Source: Kiritimatiellia bacterium
Lineage (GTDB): Bacteria; Verrucomicrobiota; Kiritimatiellia; UBA8416; JABMPJ01
NCBI GenBank assembly: GCA_016783675.1
Contig: JADHWE010000003.1
Span: 1 to 64,000, forward strand
Direction of reading: 5' to 3'
DNA length: 64,000 bases
The translations under genes were made by a program, and so were the position numbers. The notes under the pieces are model-generated. The model saw only the letters and a list, made by a program, of their open reading frames with translations. It was not told the origin of the DNA and made no database searches. This document shows positions 44,712 to 54,507 of this stretch, piece by piece. The number at the start of each line of letters is the position of its first letter. Position 1 is the stretch's first letter.

Positions 44712-47684
44712 ATGGCAGAAACACCCCAGAACGGCCCGCGCTCCTATGCGCAGAATGCTCTTGCGTGGTGTGTGATTGGCGTTTTTGCGGCCTTCGCACT
44801 TTTTCTCGTCCGATGCCACTATGTCAAGGCTTACTCAGATCCAACGAACTGGATCAGGACTGCGGAGGAGTTCTGGGCTGACGGAACTGTGGCACGGTGG
44901 TCGGTGGTTTTTGCGATGTACCTGCTCCTGCCCCTCAAGCTGCTGGGACTGCACTATGTGTTCCTGTCGAACATTCCATGGATTCTGACCTTCGTAGCTT
45001 TGCTGGGGGGTGTCACTTACTTGTCGTGCAATAGGCAACCGGGGTCTGCTCAAGGGCACGCGGATGCTGGCATGTGTGGCCTGTCCGCCGCTCTTGCCGC
45101 CATCCACATCCACCGCATCTTCTTTCTCGAGTTGGTGAACCCCCTGCGAGAGCCGCTTGTCTTCTCGCTGCTTCTTGGGTCGTTCATGCTGCTTCTTCTC
45201 TTTGAGCGACGGCAAAGACGATGGATTCTGCCGGTAGCCGGTATGTGTTTTGGCCTCACCATCGGGATGCGTGAGCCGCTGGCCATGGCGGGAGTGTCAC
45301 TTGTCTTCTTCTACCTGGCTTTCCTTTACCGCTACCGCCCCGGAGATTGGTACGCCTATCCCGGCTGGTATGCCGTCGGAGTCACTGTCGGCTTGGTTCC
45401 CTTCTTCATTCAGAACCACCTGTTTTCCGGCCACTGGTGGTATCCCAATCTCATCTATCAAGGGCCTGCGAGCCTCCACTTCCTCATTGGACCGATGGAG
45501 CGATATGGTCCTTCTGTTGGCGTGGGGGCTCTGTTGTTCCTGGTCGCAATCGTGATCTTTCGCCTGGTGATGCGGAAAAAGAGGGCGCGACGATCTGACG
45601 AGTACACACCCGGTAAGTCTTATCAACGCGTAGTTGTCGCCGTATCTGCAATGTGCGCCGTCTTCTTCGCTGTCTTCCTGATCGTGGTGACCCGATATGA
45701 ACTTGTGCCCGGGGCTGTACGCGACAAGCTGCCTGTAACGGGCTGGAAGACGTTGCTCTATCTCTGGGGGAAGCTGGGCTGGATCGGCGTTGTCCTCTTT
45801 TTCTGGGGTTTGGCGGATGCGATCATAAGAAGACGGTATCGGTTTCTCCTCTTTGCTTTGCCTTCCATGGTGGTGTTCTTGTACTTCTGGTGCCACGTTC
45901 CCTATGTCAAACCGAGGTACGTCCTCAACGTTGAGTTCTATACATACCTGTTCATAGGCGTGGGTGTAGGTTCGGCGGCGAGTCTGTTATCAAGAGCTGT
46001 TTCCCGCTGGATTCGTCCTGCAACGCTGTATGCGTGTATCATGTGCGGGCTCACGGTGCCGTTAACCATACGGCTCTTGGCCCTCGCCCATGGCGGCGGA
46101 GGCGGGCTGAAGATTTGGCATCTACCAAAGATCAAACAACAGCTTGAGCCGGTACTGGAGGAGCCCTACGTGTTTGATAGCCGCCGCCGTCATTTCTCCA
46201 CGCTGCTGTCTGTTACCATGGGCGGGACGCTCACGGAACATTATCGGCAGCGGCCTAAGCTCTTCAGCATTCCCGGTGTAGCGAAAGATGCCGACCCCGA
46301 CGCTTATCTTCCAGAGGTTGGCCGCCAAGTCATTGAGGGCTTCTCCGAGGTGAATCGCTACGCCTATGACAACAGCTATGATCCGACCGTGCTGCAATGG
46401 TGTGACTATGCTCCTGTGTTCGATCTCGGCGAGCTGGCCCTTCCTCTGGTGCACTATGGGAAACGACTGGATAAGAACCTGTGCAAGCTCGAACTATGGC
46501 AACACGAGCAGTTCGAGACGCGGCTGTCGTTGCCGTCGTCGGGCAAGTATCTGCTGGGCTTGAACTTCAGACGGCTGTGGGACTATCCGGAGAGGTCCTT
46601 CTGCAAGGCACAGGTTGACGGGAAGACCGTTGCCGATACGGTCTCCAACGGCTTCCATTTCGTCGAATGCGATATGCTGCCAGCGGATTGGGACAATGGT
46701 GCCAGGTTACAAGTTGTCTCCGATGTCGGACTTACACAGCATCCTCTTATCCGGGTTCATGGGCTCGGAGAAGACATCCCCATTCGTTTTGGCACGTATG
46801 CCGGCGGGTATGCCAATTACCTCTCTTTGAATATGCGGCAGCGACAGTTTCTGCACCCCAAGTCCTGCATCCTCGTCGATGAGGGACGGATTGCGCTTCC
46901 CAATTTCGCTTCATCGGACGAAGAGGTGTTCGCGCGGTTCGTCTTGGAGTTCTGGTGCGAAGACCACTACTTCGACGGTGTGCACACGATAAGCGCAACG
47001 CTGGAAGAGCGCACAGTCAGAACACGGCTGCCCGGCCGGCGGCGTACCGGGGTATTTGTTGTGCCCTTGGGCCAAGGTCAGGGTCAGCTGGCAATGAAGC
47101 CGGTGATGCTCAAGACAGATCTGCCGTCGTGGGAAGAGCAAATTGCCTTAATGGGAAAAGGCGATCTTCGTGAGCGAGGCTACGTGAAGCTCTTGGCGTG
47201 CGACATTTGGGCTCTGCCAAGTGTTCTCAGTGCACCGGCTTGCTTTGGCGTTGACCGTATCCAGCCATTTCTTGTGAGCGGTTTCTTCCCAAACGAAGGT
47301 CCGCTTGGAGACCGGTTCTGCTGGACCATGCCGACCGCCAGGATGGTCTTGCCTCCATCAGCGGCCCACAACACATGGCGGGTCCGATTGCATATTCGCG
47401 AACACAGGGCGTTGGAGTTTCGTGACAACCCGACGTACACCTTCAATGGAAAGCCGGCCAGCCTCGATGTGCAGAAGGACGAGCAAGGGCTCTTCCATGT
47501 TCTGTCGGGGTTGAGTTGGCGGGATGCCTCTCCGAATGTTCTTGAAATGTCTGTGCGTGGTTGGAATCCACATCTCGATTCCGGCATGCGCGATGAGCGC
47601 AGTTTGGGGATTACCGTCACGTACGTTGAAATCGAAGCACTCGACGCACAGGCGTCCCCTGGTGTCGAATGTGGCGAGGGTTGA
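44712..47684 (+). CDS. Giant GT-C-like membrane glycosyltransferase with large periplasmic C-terminal region (paralog B)
   Basis: About 990 residues. The N-terminal half is polytopic, and RCHYVKAYSDPTNWIRTAEEF repeats the loop motif of the 32214 gene (HYVKAYSDP exact). FLELVNPLREPLVFSLLLGS also matches its paralog. The soluble second half carries CDYAPVFDLGELALPLVHYG, RRLWDYPERSFCKAQVDG, LPGRRRTGVFVVPLGQGQ and SGFFPNEGPLGDRFCWTM, each with a counterpart in paralog A. ATG at 44712 follows GGGAAGA. A toroid protein gene begins 38 bases downstream. Predicted periplasmic sugar transfer from a polyprenyl donor; specificity unknown. Confidence 0.78.
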   Translation: MAETPQNGPRSYAQNALAWCVIGVFAAFALFLVRCHYVKAYSDPTNWIRTAEEFWADGTVARWSVVFAMYLLLPLKLLGLHYVFLSNIPWILTFVALLGGVTYLSCNRQPGSAQGHADAGMCGLSAALAAIHIHRIFFLELVNPLREPLVFSLLLGSFMLLLLFERRQRRWILPVAGMCFGLTIGMREPLAMAGVSLVFFYLAFLYRYRPGDWYAYPGWYAVGVTVGLVPFFIQNHLFSGHWWYPNLIYQGPASLHFLIGPMERYGPSVGVGALLFLVAIVIFRLVMRKKRARRSDEYTPGKSYQRVVVAVSAMCAVFFAVFLIVVTRYELVPGAVRDKLPVTGWKTLLYLWGKLGWIGVVLFFWGLADAIIRRRYRFLLFALPSMVVFLYFWCHVPYVKPRYVLNVEFYTYLFIGVGVGSAASLLSRAVSRWIRPATLYACIMCGLTVPLTIRLLALAHGGGGGLKIWHLPKIKQQLEPVLEEPYVFDSRRRHFSTLLSVTMGGTLTEHYRQRPKLFSIPGVAKDADPDAYLPEVGRQVIEGFSEVNRYAYDNSYDPTVLQWCDYAPVFDLGELALPLVHYGKRLDKNLCKLELWQHEQFETRLSLPSSGKYLLGLNFRRLWDYPERSFCKAQVDGKTVADTVSNGFHFVECDMLPADWDNGARLQVVSDVGLTQHPLIRVHGLGEDIPIRFGTYAGGYANYLSLNMRQRQFLHPKSCILVDEGRIALPNFASSDEEVFARFVLEFWCEDHYFDGVHTISATLEERTVRTRLPGRRRTGVFVVPLGQGQGQLAMKPVMLKTDLPSWEEQIALMGKGDLRERGYVKLLACDIWALPSVLSAPACFGVDRIQPFLVSGFFPNEGPLGDRFCWTMPTARMVLPPSAAHNTWRVRLHIREHRALEFRDNPTYTFNGKPASLDVQKDEQGLFHVLSGLSWRDASPNVLEMSVRGWNPHLDSGMRDERSLGITVTYVEIEALDAQASPGVECGEG

Positions 47685-47722
47685 CCGCCGGCGTATGGGT
47701 GCCGAACAGGAAAACGGAGAGC

Positions 47723-48964
47723 ATGAAAGAAAAGGAAGGACTGTATGAGGCGCTAGAGCGGGTGCTGGCGTGGTCGCGGGAGCGTGACTACGCGGGACAT
47801 TCGAAGCATGATGCCCTTAACAGCCCATTTCTCAACGCCCTTTCGTTGCAGAACAAGTACCTTCGTCTGGTGACGATCCAGGCCCTGATGCGGTTCCCTT
47901 GGAATGTGCGGGGGCTCTTTGGGGTCCCAAGGCTGCGCAACCCGAAAGGCATTGGCCTGTTCGCCCACTCGCTACTGGACTACTCTGACGTGCTCGGTGA
48001 GAACGGTGCGGATCGCCGTGCGGAGGCTGAGACGCTGCTCCAATGGCTGATCGACAACCCGTCGCCGTGGGCTGATGGTTCCGGGACGTCGGAGTTGGCC
48101 GGAAGAGGGTGGGGGTACCATTACCCGTGGCAGGATGTTGGTTTCTTTCAGCCCCGCCACTATCCCAATCGTGTCGTTTCCTGCTGGATCGGGTTTGCCT
48201 TTGTACGTGCCTTCGAGGTGACCGGGAAGACGCAGTATCTTGATGTGGCCCGTGAGATTGTGCGCTTTGTGCTCGATAATCCGAAGCGGCTGGAGGATAC
48301 GCCTGAGCAGCTCTGTTTGAGCTACGTGCCGCTCGAAGAGATGGACTGGGCGGTCATGGATGTGAGCGCACTTAGCTCTTCGTTGTGTGCGCAAGTGGCA
48401 CGACACACCGGCGACACCGATCTGCGGGCGACCGCGCGCCGCTTGATGGCGTTTGTCGTGGATAAGCAGACCCACTACGGGGCTTGGTTCTATACGTGGC
48501 CGGCCGGTGACAGTCACATCACGCACGACAACTACCACACGGGTATCATTGTCGACTGTCTGGCCGACTACATGGCCGCGAGTGGAGACCGCGAGTTTAA
48601 GAAGGCGTACGAAGCTGGCGTGAGCTACTACGAGGAGGCGCTCTTCACGGACGAGGGCGCGCCGAAGTGGATGAACGACAAAGTGTTCCCGCATGACATT
48701 CATGGGGCTGCCGCGGGCATTCTCTGTTTCACGCGGGCGGCGCGTTACTATGAGCAGGAAGCGTCGTCGACGGAGCCCGAGCGTGCGGAACATGCGCGGG
48801 GCATGGCGCAGCGTGTGTTGGACTGGACGATGGAGAACCTGCATCGGCCGGATGGATACTTCATCCACCAGAAAGGACGCTTCATAACGCGTCGCTACTG
48901 CCTGATGCGCTGGTGCAATGCGTGGATGTGCCGGGCGATGGCTTTCACGCTGTTAACCGATTGA
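47723..48964 (+). CDS. (Alpha/alpha)-toroid protein, unknown (toroid B)
   Basis: About 413 residues, helical, with inner/outer helix pairs: GFAFVRAFEVTGKTQYLDVA, DNYHTGIIVDCLADYMAASG, GAAAGILCFTRAARYYEQEA. This fits an (alpha/alpha)6-type barrel of glycan-active enzymes; conserved His/Asp/Tyr residues around ITHDNYHTG could form a site but none is proven. ATG at 47723 has GGAG five bases upstream. It has no obvious signal peptide. It converges and overlaps by about 20 bases with the GT4 gene. Same neighbourhood logic as the toroid at 36971. Confidence 0.68.
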   Translation: MKEKEGLYEALERVLAWSRERDYAGHSKHDALNSPFLNALSLQNKYLRLVTIQALMRFPWNVRGLFGVPRLRNPKGIGLFAHSLLDYSDVLGENGADRRAEAETLLQWLIDNPSPWADGSGTSELAGRGWGYHYPWQDVGFFQPRHYPNRVVSCWIGFAFVRAFEVTGKTQYLDVAREIVRFVLDNPKRLEDTPEQLCLSYVPLEEMDWAVMDVSALSSSLCAQVARHTGDTDLRATARRLMAFVVDKQTHYGAWFYTWPAGDSHITHDNYHTGIIVDCLADYMAASGDREFKKAYEAGVSYYEEALFTDEGAPKWMNDKVFPHDIHGAAAGILCFTRAARYYEQEASSTEPERAEHARGMAQRVLDWTMENLHRPDGYFIHQKGRFITRRYCLMRWCNAWMCRAMAFTLLTD

Positions 48965-50261
48965 ACACGTCGGCCAACTCCCGTGTGAGATGCTGTCGCT
49001 CGAATGGGGGATAGCCGACCGGCCCTTTGCTTAGCGTTCCGCCCTTCCACTTTGCGTACTGGTCGATGAGGAACTGCTTAATGCCGTCCTTATCACCGTA
49101 GTTGAGCATCACCCCGGCTTGGGTCTGCGCAAGGAGGGCGGCCGCATCGCCGTTGGCCGGACCGATTCCCAGGATGGGGTTGCCACTGGGCAGGTACTCG
49201 TAGATTTTGCCCGGTGCGTAGACGTGGTTGTTCACGAAGTCATTGAGCACAACCACAAGCGCCTGTGTTTCGTAGAGCTGGTCAATCATATCACTGTGCG
49301 GAATGTAGTCGCTGACGGTCAGGTTGGTGGCGGGGACTGTCTGCTCCACGCTTGCACGCACATTGGGAGATATGGAGCCAATGATGCGGAAGTGGAAGTC
49401 GCCTGCAAACGCCGGGTCTGCGTCAATCAGCTCGCGCATGCCCTCGAACAGCTCCATGGGAAAGCCCTGCGGATAGACGGTTCCGTAGTAGGAGACCGTG
49501 AAACGGGGAAGGGGTCGAATAGCGGGTCGCACGTCCTCAACGTCATACCCGTTCGTAATTACCTGGAACTTGCCTTGCTGGTCTTCTCCCAGTTTCATCA
49601 TGGCGAAGTTCTTGATACCGGGATTGGCGGCCAATACGTGGTCGGCCTTCTGCAGAACGCGGGTCTCGAGTTTGCGATTCCATTGCTTGATAAAGCCGAG
49701 GCGGGGTGCGGTGTTATAGGCATGGTTCTCCAGCCAGGGATCACGGAAGTCGACCACCCAGGGAAGCCCGGTTACCTTTTTTAGATCGGAGGCGATCAGG
49801 TGTGGCGTGTAGGGCGGCGACGAGGAGAAGATGAGATCCGGCTGTTCCCGGGCAATGATCTCGAGCCCTTTGCGCCGTGCGCTTCGCCGCCAACCGATCC
49901 GGGAGTCGGGCACAAAGAGGTTGAGACGAACCAGCTCTCCCAGCCGGTGCAGGCGGCTTGGTCCCCTGTCGGATGTGGCGTTCTCGCTTCCGGACCTGCC
50001 TTTGGGCGCGCGTTTCACCAGGCGCGCAAGTCCATTGTATAGGACATGCGGTTCCAGCGAAGGGGCGCGGTAGACCTTCTCTATCTGCGCGACCTCAGCC
50101 AGCAGACTCTCGTCCTGTGCGGGGTAATTGCCGTTCGCAACGGTGAGCACCACGGGCTCCCAACCCAGCTCTGGTAGATACTTGCAGAACTTGGCAACGC
50201 GCTGAACACCGCCGCCGCCGGCGGGCGGCCAGTAGTATGTAATGATGAGGGCTTTCTTCAT
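48945..50261 (-). CDS. GT4-type glycosyltransferase
   Basis: A 438-residue GT-B glycosyltransferase. The N-terminal ITYYWPPAGGGGVQRVAKF is the glycine-rich acceptor-side motif; LIFSSSPPYTPHLIA and VDFRDPWLE are mid-region signatures; FTVSYYGTVYPQGFP and KIYEYLPSGNPILGIGPANG mark the C-terminal donor domain. Cytosolic or membrane-associated, it adds a sugar to a lipid-linked glycan. It is divergent from the GT2 gene at 50372 with a 110-base gap. Confidence 0.9.
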   Translation of the reverse strand: MKKALIITYYWPPAGGGGVQRVAKFCKYLPELGWEPVVLTVANGNYPAQDESLLAEVAQIEKVYRAPSLEPHVLYNGLARLVKRAPKGRSGSENATSDRGPSRLHRLGELVRLNLFVPDSRIGWRRSARRKGLEIIAREQPDLIFSSSPPYTPHLIASDLKKVTGLPWVVDFRDPWLENHAYNTAPRLGFIKQWNRKLETRVLQKADHVLAANPGIKNFAMMKLGEDQQGKFQVITNGYDVEDVRPAIRPLPRFTVSYYGTVYPQGFPMELFEGMRELIDADPAFAGDFHFRIIGSISPNVRASVEQTVPATNLTVSDYIPHSDMIDQLYETQALVVVLNDFVNNHVYAPGKIYEYLPSGNPILGIGPANGDAAALLAQTQAGVMLNYGDKDGIKQFLIDQYAKWKGGTLSKGPVGYPPFERQHLTRELADVFNRLTA

Positions 50262-50371
50262 TTATGATCCGCAGGACGGGGTCGCCCTTCCAACTGAGCA
50301 TTTGCCATAGGTGCCGCCAGATGATATGAGAGAGACTCACACCTGACAAGGCGTCAGTTGAGGGGACCAGC

Positions 50372-51328
50372 GTGGGAGAGGCCGTGAAGCTTATAATCCA
50401 GATTCCGTGTTTCAACGAAGAGGGCACTCTGCCTGTTACCGTTGAAGATCTGCCCAGAGAAATTAACGGGGTGGATGAGATTGAGTTTCTGATCATCGAC
50501 GATGGCAGTGAGGATCGCACGCGTGAGGTCGCGAAAGAGTGTGGTGTGCATCACATCACCGGTTTTTCCGGCAACCGGGGGTTGGCGCGTGCATTTCAAC
50601 ATGGACTCAATACGTGCCTCGCTCTTGGCGCGGATATTATCGTCAACACGGATGCTGATAATCAGTATAGCGGTCACGACATTCCCAAGCTGGTTGCTCC
50701 CATCGTCAAGGGCGAGGCCGACATCGTGGTAGGTGACCGCGAAACGCACACCATCAGCCACTTCTCGGCCTTCAAGAAGTTTCTACAGAAACACGGTAGC
50801 ATTCTCGTAGGCAAAGCATCAGGCATCGAAGTGCCTGATGCGACAAGTGGCTTCCGGGCCTTCAGTCGCGAAGCGGCTTTGAGCCTGAACGTGATCAGCG
50901 ACTTCTCTTACACGCTGGAGACATTGATCCAGGCCGGACGTAAGCGGATGAGAATTGAGAGCGTCCCGATCCGCACCAACGAGAAGTTGCGCGAATCGCG
51001 TCTTTTCACGTCCATGTTCAGCTTCGTCCGTAAGTCTGGATCAACGATGGTGCGCGTCTATACGACACAGCAGCCGCTCAAAGTGTTTCTCGTTCCGGCT
51101 ATCCTCTTTCTTGCTGCCTCGCTTATCCCCTTTGGACGTTTCCTGTACTTCGTGGCTAAGGGGAATGGCGGCGGCCATGTCCAGTCCTTGATCTTCGGGC
51201 TTGTACTTTTCTTCGTCAGTGGTTTTCTCACGATCATTGGCGTCCTCGCAGAACTCATCACCGCCAACCGCAAGTTGATCGAGGAGATTCTCAAGACAAC
51301 GCGCGACAAGCGGGATGCCGCACTGTAG
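50372..51328 (+). CDS. GT2 family glycosyltransferase, copy 2
   Basis: A 318-residue protein with the GT-A motifs IIQIPCFNEEGTLP, IIDDGSEDRT, NRGLARAFQHGL and the DxD-type NTDADNQYSG, then two C-terminal membrane helices (FLVPAILFLAASLIPFG; LIFGLVLFFVSGFLTIIG). GTG at 50372 follows AGGGG by six bases; GTG at 50384 is possible. It resembles the minus-strand GT2 at 43549 in layout and is likewise followed by a DUF354 gene ten bases downstream. Probably forms a polyprenyl-phosphate sugar. Confidence 0.9.
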   Translation: MGEAVKLIIQIPCFNEEGTLPVTVEDLPREINGVDEIEFLIIDDGSEDRTREVAKECGVHHITGFSGNRGLARAFQHGLNTCLALGADIIVNTDADNQYSGHDIPKLVAPIVKGEADIVVGDRETHTISHFSAFKKFLQKHGSILVGKASGIEVPDATSGFRAFSREAALSLNVISDFSYTLETLIQAGRKRMRIESVPIRTNEKLRESRLFTSMFSFVRKSGSTMVRVYTTQQPLKVFLVPAILFLAASLIPFGRFLYFVAKGNGGGHVQSLIFGLVLFFVSGFLTIIGVLAELITANRKLIEEILKTTRDKRDAAL

Positions 51329-51337
51329 GCTGCCTCC

Positions 51338-52381
51338 ATGCGTGTTCTCGTTGAAATCCTGCATCCGGCTCACGTCCACGTATTCCGGCACGCCATCAAG
51401 ACGTGGCAGGCGCGCGGCGACGAGGTGTTGGTTCTGAGCCGTGAGAAGGAGTGCGCCAACGCGCTCCTCGACGCCTACGACATTCCCTACAAAAGCATCA
51501 GTGCGCTCGGCAGGAAGAAGTGGTCACTCATCACGGAGATGGTTGTGCGTGATGTCCGCATGTTGGCCGCCGCGTTGACATTCAAGCCGGACGTGTTGGT
51601 TGGCATCATGGGTGTGACCATTGTCCAGGTTGGCAAACTGATCCGGAAGCCCGCGATCGTGTTCTACGACACCGAGAACGCGGTCACGACCAACCGCTTT
51701 GTCTATCCCATGGCCCACTCCGTCTGCACGCCCGAGTGTTACACCGCTCCGGTCAACGGCAACCATGTTACCTACCCGGGCTACCATGAGTTGGCCTACC
51801 TTCATCCCAACCGGTTCACGCCTGACCGCGACAAGGTGCGCGCTCTGGGCATCGAGCCGGACGCCGACTACTCCATCGTCCGCTTCGTATCGTGGCAAGC
51901 CTCGCACGATGTCGGGGAGAAGGGGCTTGGCGCGGCATTCAAACGCGACGTGGTCGACCGGCTCATCACCTGTGGACGGGTGTTGATTACGAGCGAAGGG
52001 GCGTTGCCGGATGACCTGGAGCAGTACCGGTTTGCATTGCCTCCCGAGAGTATGCATGACGTCATGGCTTTCGCCCGGATCCTGGTGGGGGAGAGCGCCA
52101 CGATGGCCAGTGAGGCGGCGGTACTGGGTGTGCCGGCCCTCTACATCAGCGACACCGGACGCGGGTACACCGATGAAGAGGAAGCCAAGTACGAGCTGGT
52201 CTACAATTTCACGACAGACCAGTGCGATGCGGCACTGACGCGACTGGACGAAATACTGGCGATGGACGATTCGAGAGCGGTCTTCCAGGCGCGGCGGCAG
52301 GCGATGCTGACGGCGCGGATCGATACCACGCAATGGATCGTCGACCACGTCGACAAGGTTGTGGGTGAGGGACGCTCATGA
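51338..52381 (+). CDS. DUF354 family protein (GT-B-like), copy 2
   Basis: A 347-residue DUF354 protein. MRVLVEILHPAHVHVFRHAI opens it; FYDTENAVTTNRFVYPMAHS and HELAYLHPNRFTPD repeat the motifs of the copy at 42515; SATMASEAAVLGVPALYISD is the likely donor-site region. It starts ten bases after the GT2 gene and is coupled by ATGA to the following GT-C gene. Function of the family is uncharacterised; a glycosyl- or nucleotide-sugar-linked role is inference. Confidence 0.85.
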   Translation: MRVLVEILHPAHVHVFRHAIKTWQARGDEVLVLSREKECANALLDAYDIPYKSISALGRKKWSLITEMVVRDVRMLAAALTFKPDVLVGIMGVTIVQVGKLIRKPAIVFYDTENAVTTNRFVYPMAHSVCTPECYTAPVNGNHVTYPGYHELAYLHPNRFTPDRDKVRALGIEPDADYSIVRFVSWQASHDVGEKGLGAAFKRDVVDRLITCGRVLITSEGALPDDLEQYRFALPPESMHDVMAFARILVGESATMASEAAVLGVPALYISDTGRGYTDEEEAKYELVYNFTTDQCDAALTRLDEILAMDDSRAVFQARRQAMLTARIDTTQWIVDHVDKVVGEGRS

Positions 52382-54468
52382 TGGAGGCTCTCCAGACCGT
52401 CGGTCTCGGCGCGCTTCTCATCACGCTGCGTCTTGCCGTTCCGGCCCTGTCACTTGGCTGGCTCCTTGCGGCCCCGGCAGAGTTGTTTCACCTCACGTGG
52501 GAGCGCCGCATTATTCTCAGTGCACGCGCCATGCTGGTGGGGGTGCTGGTGTCGGCGCTGCTCGTCTTTGCGTTGGGACAGGCAGGGCTCTATCGTCCGG
52601 TCCTGGAGCTCGCCCTCCTTGCCGTCGTCTGTCTGGCCGGGCTCACCCCGGCGCTCTTGCGCCACCGGCGTGAGTTTGGAGTGTTCATGCGTGCCTGTGC
52701 GCCGGTTGTCGGACTCTGTCTCTGCGGCACGGCAGTCATCCTGGCGCTTCCCGAACGAAGCGAATGGATGCTCGGCGGTTGGGATCCCGGCGTCTACACG
52801 AGCGAAGGTATGGCGCTGGAACGTACGGGCAGCTTCTACCCCGAGGATCCGCTTCTGTTCGAGGAATTCAGCCCCGAAGAGAAGGCCGTCTTCACGCGTA
52901 CGGGGTCAGGGCGCACCGAGCGCTTCCCGGGCGTGGTGCTGGACGAGAATCGGCAAACGCTTTCGTACGAATTCTTCCGTCTTCATCCCTCCATGATCGC
53001 CCTGTTCCAGCGCTGGGGCGGGATGACCGCCGTGCTGCGTGGCAACACGATCCTGGGCATGCTGGTGGCCCTCATCTTCTTTGCGATGGTGCTCGATCAC
53101 ATGGGCCCCGCGCACGCGGTCTGTGCCACGCTGCTGCTCATGGCGCAGCCGCTCTGGCTCTACCATGCCCATGTGCCCGTCTCTGAGATGATGCATCTGC
53201 TCCTGATGACAGGCGTAGGGTTGCTCTGGGCTGAGCGATCGCCTCGCACGGCGACCGTGTTTCTGTTTGCGCTGTTGCTCTTCGGGATGATGCTCAACCG
53301 GTTCAGTTTTCTGCCATTTGCGGGAATGCTGCTCGTCGCGCTTGCTTTGCGCGACCTGTGCCGGGAAGACCGGGGCCGTGTCTGGATGGAACGCGGACTG
53401 CAGGCGACCGCCGTCGTGGCCGGGGCTGTCATTGACCGTCACGTGGCGCAGGCCTCGCTGGCCGGGTGGAGCTCGGGCCTGATGCCGCAACTCTTCGCTG
53501 TATTTGGTTTGGGTGTTCTGGCGGCCTTGGTTCTGGATGCGCTGGGCACGATCGGTGCTATCCGGAAGCGTTTTACCGAATTTCCTCGTTGGATGCCCAT
53601 CGCAATCGCGTGGCTTGTCATCTGCGCCCTGGCGGCCATGTATGGTTATGGTTTCGCTGGTCGCGGTGGCCGTGAAGCAGACAATCTCCGTCGACTTGTG
53701 CCCTACGCCGGATACGCAGCCGTGACTGTTGCCCTGCTCGGGGGTCTTATGGTCACGCATGGCCGCAAACGAGCATCCCGGGCGCTGGGCAGCTTTCTGC
53801 TCGTTCTGGTCGGCATACTGCTGATCGTTTCGCTCAAGAAATGGGCGCGCGATCTCTATCCATGGGCCACGCGGCGCTACCTGGTCAACGCGGTTCCCCT
53901 GGTGGCCATCCTGGCAGCTGTCCCCGTTGTGTGGCTCTGGAATCGGGGTAGCCGGGCTATGCTCTGCCGGGGTGCCGCAGTCTTGCTGTTGATGGGGGTC
54001 CTTGGGTGCAGTGCCCGCCGCAGTTGGCATGCGTGGTCGCGTGTTGAAACCAGCGGTGTGCAATCGGTCTTGCATGTGATGGCTGACCAGATTGAAACGA
54101 ACGATATCGTGGTCTCTGATACGCCGACCTGGGGAATGCCGCTTAAGATGATCTACGGGAAGGAAGTCCTGAACGGGAAGCATATGTGGCGTCGCAAGGA
54201 CGCCGCGCAGATGCAGGTGGGCCTCGATGCACTGAAGCGATTGCATGATGACGGGCACCGCATCCGCTTCCTGACCAGCACACGAACATTGGGCATGGAC
54301 ATCTTTCCCGTAGCGGTCGAACCGGTCACGCTTGACTGGCAGTCGGAGGAAGCGGTCCTCGAAGAGATCAACCACAGTCCGCGCGCCGATGACTTCGAGG
54401 TGCGCGAAAAGCGCAACATCTTCCGCCTGTTCACATGGCATCCGGCCGATGCCGACCCCCGTGAATGA
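52378..54468 (+). CDS. Putative GT-C polytopic membrane protein
   Basis: A 696-residue protein with 12 or more hydrophobic segments. The loop LGGWDPGVYTSEGMALERTG carries an Asp in the position expected for GT-C catalysis. The soluble C-terminal part (about 550-696) includes IVVSDTPTWGMPLKMIYG. No exact family recognised. It overlaps the DUF354 stop by four bases and probably belongs to the same transcript. Likely handles a lipid-linked sugar; an unrelated membrane role cannot be excluded. Confidence 0.72.
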   Translation: MMEALQTVGLGALLITLRLAVPALSLGWLLAAPAELFHLTWERRIILSARAMLVGVLVSALLVFALGQAGLYRPVLELALLAVVCLAGLTPALLRHRREFGVFMRACAPVVGLCLCGTAVILALPERSEWMLGGWDPGVYTSEGMALERTGSFYPEDPLLFEEFSPEEKAVFTRTGSGRTERFPGVVLDENRQTLSYEFFRLHPSMIALFQRWGGMTAVLRGNTILGMLVALIFFAMVLDHMGPAHAVCATLLLMAQPLWLYHAHVPVSEMMHLLLMTGVGLLWAERSPRTATVFLFALLLFGMMLNRFSFLPFAGMLLVALALRDLCREDRGRVWMERGLQATAVVAGAVIDRHVAQASLAGWSSGLMPQLFAVFGLGVLAALVLDALGTIGAIRKRFTEFPRWMPIAIAWLVICALAAMYGYGFAGRGGREADNLRRLVPYAGYAAVTVALLGGLMVTHGRKRASRALGSFLLVLVGILLIVSLKKWARDLYPWATRRYLVNAVPLVAILAAVPVVWLWNRGSRAMLCRGAAVLLLMGVLGCSARRSWHAWSRVETSGVQSVLHVMADQIETNDIVVSDTPTWGMPLKMIYGKEVLNGKHMWRRKDAAQMQVGLDALKRLHDDGHRIRFLTSTRTLGMDIFPVAVEPVTLDWQSEEAVLEEINHSPRADDFEVREKRNIFRLFTWHPADADPRE

Positions 54469-54507
54469 TTGCAGGTGCCCATGCATGGTGCTATACCTTC
54501 TGCGGCT

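Noticed and set aside
52906-54486. 526-residue minus-strand open frame
   Set aside because: Antisense to the polytopic GT-C-like gene; His/Arg/Gln-rich shadow composition.
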